From NCBI RefSeq assembly GCF_004310865.1, contig NZ_SIXI01000003.1, positions 372,001-436,000 on the forward strand: a stretch of 64,000 nt of DNA, read 5' to 3'. Positions within the stretch are counted from its first letter, which is position 1, and each line of letters begins with the position of its first letter. This document shows positions 60,380 to 64,000 of the stretch, in pieces. The stretch is from Aquabacterium lacunae. GTDB taxonomy: Bacteria; Pseudomonadota; Gammaproteobacteria; Burkholderiales; Burkholderiaceae_C. The position numbers were made by a program, and so were the translations under genes. The notes under the pieces were generated by a model, which was not told the DNA's origin, made no database searches, and saw only the letters and a program-made list of their open reading frames with translations.

Positions 60380-61741
60380 TCACGGGGCGGGCCGCGGCCA
60401 CACCGAGGCAGCCTCAGGCATTCGCCCCTGCGCCTGAAGCCAGGCCGACCATGCGGCTCGGCACTCGATCTCGGCACGGGCCAGGGCTGCCAAGGCCTGG
60501 TGGGCCTCCTGTTCGGCCCGCAGGCGGGTGGGCAGGTCGGCCTCACCCAGTTCAAAGGCACGCACCCAGAAGCCTCGGGCCTCCTGGGCCAGGCGCGCCT
60601 GGTGCTGCGTGGCCTGCCACTGCGCCACCATGGCCTGCCAGCGGGCCTGGGCGCTGTGCCACTCGGCCTTCAAGCGGGTCGCGGTCTGGGCCGTGGCCGC
60701 TTCGGCTTCGAGCTGGTCGGCCTGGGCCTGGAGGCGGCGGGCCGGCGCCTCACCCCCGTCACCCAGGGGCCAGCGCAGGCCCACCGTGACACTCTGGCGC
60801 CAGGCCTCTCCGGCCTGCTCGCGGCCGCGGGTGCCCAGCACCGTCAGTTCAGGGGGCGCGTCGGCCGCCACGGCTTGCCACCGGGCCTGGGCAGCCGCCT
60901 CGGCCTGTTGCGCATGCGCCAGTGACAGCAAGGGGTGGCCCTCGGGCTGCGGCAGGCCTGGCTCGCCCTGAGCCTCGGGGCTCAGCGGCGGCATGCCGGG
61001 CTCGGGCTGGGGCCCGGACACCTCAGCCGGAGCACCCTGCACCAGCGGCTCGCCCGTCAAGGCCTGCAGGCTGCTCAAGGCCTGCTGGTGCCGGGCCTGC
61101 ACCTCGGCCAAGGCCGCCTGGGCCTGGGCCACCGCCATGGCCGCCTGGTGCCCATCGGCCCGGGCCAGATCACCCGCGGCCACACGGCGGGCCACATCGG
61201 CATGCAGCCGCTGCAGGCCCTCCGCTCGGGCCTGTGCAGCCTGCGCATCGGCCTGGGCACGCCACACCGCCCACCAGGCCTCGCGCAGTGCCCCGGCCAG
61301 CTGCCAGCGTTCGGCCTGCAGGCGGGCGTGCCACAGCTGCAGGCTGGCCTGCGCACGCTGCTGGGCCAGGGCGCGCTCGCCCACCCGCCACACGGGCCAG
61401 GCCAGGCCGGCCTCGATCTCGCGGCGGCCAGCGGCCTGGTTGACCGCACGGGCCGGGCCGTCGCCCACGGCCTGCAGCACCACGGCAGGCGCGCCGGCCC
61501 ACAGGCTCTGGGCTGCAGCCTGCTGGGCCTGGGCCGCCTGCAGCCGCGGCTGGGCGGCCACGGCCATCGGGTGGCGCGCCCAGGCCTGTGCCAGCAAGGC
61601 ACCCAAGGCATGCTCGGTGTGAATGCCAGAAGAGGATGGATGGGGCGGCACAGGGGACGGGGGCGCCGCCACCGCCGGGGTGCAGGTCAGGGCCAGGCAC
61701 AGACACCAGGCCACCGCCTGCGACACAACAGGTGTTCGCAT
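60380..61741 (-). CDS. czcC: outer-membrane efflux channel, CzcC/TolC family
   Basis: 453 residues with a signal peptide (cleavage after TPAVAA). Two long Ala/Gln-rich helical repeats (LLAQAWARHPMAVAAQPRLQA..., LLSLAHAQQAEAAAQARWQAV) build the TolC-type tunnel; the second half ends LWPLGDG-type strands (VGLRWPLGDGGEAPARR). It provides the outer-membrane exit for the CzcBA pump. It is 77 bp upstream of czcB and about 107 bp downstream of czcI on the same strand. It has no lipobox, unlike the drug-efflux channel at 35205. Confidence 0.88.
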   Translation of the reverse strand: MRTPVVSQAVAWCLCLALTCTPAVAAPPSPVPPHPSSSGIHTEHALGALLAQAWARHPMAVAAQPRLQAAQAQQAAAQSLWAGAPAVVLQAVGDGPARAVNQAAGRREIEAGLAWPVWRVGERALAQQRAQASLQLWHARLQAERWQLAGALREAWWAVWRAQADAQAAQARAEGLQRLHADVARRVAAGDLARADGHQAAMAVAQAQAALAEVQARHQQALSSLQALTGEPLVQGAPAEVSGPQPEPGMPPLSPEAQGEPGLPQPEGHPLLSLAHAQQAEAAAQARWQAVAADAPPELTVLGTRGREQAGEAWRQSVTVGLRWPLGDGGEAPARRLQAQADQLEAEAATAQTATRLKAEWHSAQARWQAMVAQWQATQHQARLAQEARGFWVRAFELGEADLPTRLRAEQEAHQALAALARAEIECRAAWSAWLQAQGRMPEAASVWPRPAP

Positions 61742-61848
61742 GGAAAGCTTCTCCGAGAAAGAACCGCCAGGGGCGGGCTTTGGCGAAGAGGCAAGCCACC
61801 GGAGCGCCCGGCCATGGGGGCCGCGAGCGCGTGTTCACCCTTCGCCGC

Positions 61849-62232
61849 TCAGGCGAAGGCGTGCCAGTTGGGGCGTTCGGGGCGCGGCCCCGTGGGGGAA
61901 GGCCGCGCGGCTTCGCGGTCGGTGTTCAGGCCATGAGGCCCCACCGCAGCCAGGGGCTCGCGGGCCGCGGGCCACAGGGCCACGCCATGCCCATGGCAAC
62001 CGTGGCAATGGGCGTGGTCATGGTGGCCGTTGGCCCCTGCATCGGTGCTGACGCCAGGGTCAGCAGGGGGGGCTGCCCGCTGGGCAAGGTCATGCCCGTG
62101 GTCGTGGTGCCCCAGGTGCTGAGCCACCGCAGACGTTGCCTGCGGCTCGTGCTGGCAGTACGGCGCAGCCACAGCCCACAAAGACTGCAGCGGCAACCAG
62201 ACCATCAGGAACCAAGCCAAGCAACGACGCAT
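61849..62232 (-). CDS. czcI: CzcI-like His-rich periplasmic protein
   Basis: 127 residues. Signal peptide MRRCLAWFLMVWLPLQSLWA, then AAPYCQHE, the start typical of CzcI-type proteins that head czc operons. Two His/Cys-rich patches follow (HLGHHDHGHD and HHDHAHCHGCHGHG), probably for metal binding. CzcI is thought to modulate czcCBA expression or metal sensing. It is the first gene of the czcICBA unit and starts 20 bp after the stop of an upstream membrane-protein gene. A TAAAAT hexamer at 62242-62247 lies nine bases before the ATG, so a leaderless transcript is possible. Confidence 0.82.
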   Translation of the reverse strand: MRRCLAWFLMVWLPLQSLWAVAAPYCQHEPQATSAVAQHLGHHDHGHDLAQRAAPPADPGVSTDAGANGHHDHAHCHGCHGHGVALWPAAREPLAAVGPHGLNTDREAARPSPTGPRPERPNWHAFA

Positions 62233-62252
62233 GATGAATGTATTTTAGAGGC

Positions 62253-64000
62253 TCAGCGACACCCTGGTGGCAGCGGGGTGGGCGGCTGGTTCAGCCACCC
62301 GCCGTCATCCCGCACACTCACGGGCACATCGCCCAGGCGCAGCTCACGCAGCCGGGCGGGCACCACTTCGAAACGGCCCTCGCGCAAGCGCTCGACATGG
62401 GCTTCACAGGTGACCAGGTGCGCCGGCAAGGTGCCCACCAGCTGCCACACCTGCTGGGCGTCCTGGTCGAACAGCACCACCCGGGCACTGGGCAGCCGCT
62501 GCAGGATCAGCACCTCTTGCGCCAGGTCGTCGTCCATCTGCAGCAGCACGGCCTCGCACGCGGTGTCGCGCTGTGTCAGGCAGCTGGGCACGTCGGCACT
62601 GAATCGCGCCATGCGCCCCGGGGTGTTCCAGGAGGCGGCCAGGAACGAGTCCGGCAGGCTGGCTCCCTGAGGCCACACGGCCTTGACGTTGCGACGCAAG
62701 CCCGCGGCGTCCAGCGTGAGGTCGGTGGTGCGGCGCTCGGGCATGTCGTAGCGGCTCTTCCAGGCCAAGGCAGCCTGAGCCCCCCGTGCCGCAGCGGCCG
62801 CTTCGGCGGCGGGCACGCCGGCCAGCTCGCCCTTGGCCAGCGCGCGCACGGCTTGATCGCCAAACCGACCCGATTCAAAACGCAGGTAGCGGAAGTCGAG
62901 CTGGTCGGCGCGGATGCGTCCTTCTCGCAGGCGCTGCAGCTGGTCGTTCACCCCGATGCGAGACGGGTCGAGCAAGGGGGTGAACAAGGCCAGCAGGGTG
63001 ACCAGGATCCACCAGCTCACGCGCACATTCACCCAGGCAATGGGCGCCAGCCAGCCGTTGGCGCGGCTGACGGCGGCCCAGGCGTAACCCAGCGCATAGC
63101 CCAAGGCCACCACCTGGCAGGCTGCGGCAATGACGCGGTCGGCGCTCCAGCCATGCTGGGCCACGCGCAGCGACAGCGCGTACACAGCCAGCCCGACCAG
63201 CGGCAACAGCAAGCAGCACGCCAGGCGGGCGCAGAACCGCACCGCACGGTTGACCTGCTCTGCCCGCTCGCCGTTTTGAAACGCCGTGTTGATGAGCACC
63301 ACCAGCGACGCGGCCGTGACCAGGAGCACCGAGGTGGCCTGGCGTGTGGCCCACAAGGGCTCCAGCCCGGTGAACGGCAGGCTGGCCAGAAAGCCCGCGG
63401 TGAGCACCGTCACCACCGGCAGGATCCAGGACAACAGCACCAGCAGCAGGCCGCGGATGCCCCGCACGATGTCGGGCTTGACGTCGGTGAGGTGCAGGGC
63501 CCAGGCCATGGCCATGGCGCTGACCGGCAGGTTGAACCACAACTCGCTCAGCAAGGCCCTCAGAAACCTGAGCCCGATCAGGCCGAACAGCGCCGCACCC
63601 AACCACAGCATCAGCCACAGGGCGCCCACGAAAAACAGCGAAAACAGCAACTGGATGCCCAGCTTCCAGGCCTGGTCGAAATAGGTGGTGTAGCTGGCCA
63701 CGCGCCGGCCGTCTTGGGCGGCACTGAGCACCAGCGCCTGCGCCATGAACAGGCCCGCCGAGATGAAGGCCCAGGCATTGAAACTGGGGAACACCGTGGG
63801 CGAACGGCCCTGGGGCACCGGCCCCATGCGCCACAGGTCATACACGGCCAGTGCGGCCACCACCCCGAGGGCCACGGCCACCCACTGCCCCCAGGCCAGC
63901 CCCGACAGGCGGCCCCAGGCACTGCCCCCCAGCAGCGGCAACAGCACCGACAGCATCAGCAAAGGGGCGAACCACAAGGGCTCGGTGGCGGGCCAGACCT
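62253..64000 (-). CDS. DUF4153-like multi-pass membrane protein (5' truncated by window end)
   Basis: The frame runs off the window end, so the true start is beyond 64000. The visible ~580 residues have about ten hydrophobic helices (LLMLSVLLPLLGGSAWGRLS, GIQLLFSLFFVGALWLML, SVLLVTAASLVVLINTAFQ) followed by a soluble C-terminal part with few cysteines. The pattern fits DUF4153-type membrane proteins of unknown function. The 20-bp gap to czcI means the two could be cotranscribed, but no role in metal resistance is implied by the sequence. Confidence 0.7.
   Translation of the reverse strand, partial: VWPATEPLWFAPLLMLSVLLPLLGGSAWGRLSGLAWGQWVAVALGVVAALAVYDLWRMGPVPQGRSPTVFPSFNAWAFISAGLFMAQALVLSAAQDGRRVASYTTYFDQAWKLGIQLLFSLFFVGALWLMLWLGAALFGLIGLRFLRALLSELWFNLPVSAMAMAWALHLTDVKPDIVRGIRGLLLVLLSWILPVVTVLTAGFLASLPFTGLEPLWATRQATSVLLVTAASLVVLINTAFQNGERAEQVNRAVRFCARLACCLLLPLVGLAVYALSLRVAQHGWSADRVIAAACQVVALGYALGYAWAAVSRANGWLAPIAWVNVRVSWWILVTLLALFTPLLDPSRIGVNDQLQRLREGRIRADQLDFRYLRFESGRFGDQAVRALAKGELAGVPAAEAAAAARGAQAALAWKSRYDMPERRTTDLTLDAAGLRRNVKAVWPQGASLPDSFLAASWNTPGRMARFSADVPSCLTQRDTACEAVLLQMDDDLAQEVLILQRLPSARVVLFDQDAQQVWQLVGTLPAHLVTCEAHVERLREGRFEVVPARLRELRLGDVPVSVRDDGGWLNQPPTPLPPGCR

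Noticed and set aside
1..64000. tRNA, rRNA, CRISPR arrays or insertion sequences
   Set aside because: No regularly spaced repeats, transposase motifs, terminal inverted repeats or tRNA-like TTC-loop structures were recognised by eye; a tRNAscan and Infernal run would be decisive.

Overview
The window reads as chromosomal DNA of a high-GC betaproteobacterium of the order Burkholderiales, probably near the Aquabacterium/Leptothrix/Rubrivivax-type genera. The evidence is a PEP-CTERM protein, a PhaM-like polyhydroxybutyrate granule protein, a fadE-fadN-fadA beta-oxidation operon with a TetR regulator, an extended IF-1, a ceo-like salicylate/drug efflux cluster and a czcICBA metal efflux cluster. 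Genus assignment is inference. I see no rRNA, tRNA, CRISPR array, insertion sequence, prophage or replication origin.

Layout. 1-2350: tail of a PEP-CTERM surface protein and a secreted parallel beta-helix protein. 2381-10879: housekeeping and catabolic genes (Atm1-type ABC exporter, acyl-CoA thioesterase, 2OG-Fe dioxygenase, periplasmic binding protein, TauE/SafE permease, enoyl-CoA hydratase, pectinacetylesterase-like protein, alpha/beta hydrolase). 11006-17328 (minus): tetR-fadE-fadN-fadA operon with a clear terminator. 17696-25137: HNH nuclease, a beta-propeller/di-heme cytochrome fusion, a TetR regulator, PhoD phosphatase, PhaM and a small hypothetical gene. 25208-33717: a second fadE with a paired palindromic operator, two related TetR regulators, an SDR/lipase pair, a small gene with a double-glycine-type leader, a metallo-beta-lactamase-fold hydrolase and a multi-pass membrane protein. 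33723-35123: L-serine dehydratase. 35205-43045: ceo-like RND drug efflux cluster with a divergent LysR gene and a catalytically degenerate hydrolase. 43116-45907: MocA-like nucleotidyltransferase, RRM protein, IF-1, small hypothetical gene, CDF transporter. 46054-51992: FIST-MCP receptor, chromate transporter and an ars operon (arsR-arsI-arsC-arsC-aqpS). 51977-55360: metE and divergent metR with a consensus MetR site. 55333-62232: czcICBA. 62253-64000: 5'-truncated membrane protein.

How the genes fit together. Three themes dominate. First, fatty-acid and lipid turnover: two FadE paralogues, FadN, FadA, thioesterase, enoyl-CoA hydratase, lipases, PhaM and several TetR regulators; a shared CGAACGnnCGTTCG-like palindrome ties the 16.5 kb and 25.3 kb loci into one candidate regulon. 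Second, toxic-element resistance: chromate, arsenic (with an aquaglyceroporin where ArsB or Acr3 would usually be) and divalent metals. Third, drug efflux by a MexEF/CeoAB-type pump. Genes are tightly packed, with two convergent pairs overlapping at their 3' ends (aqpS/metE, metR/czcA). Many very long open frames lie antisense to real genes; they are GC-bias shadows and are left out.
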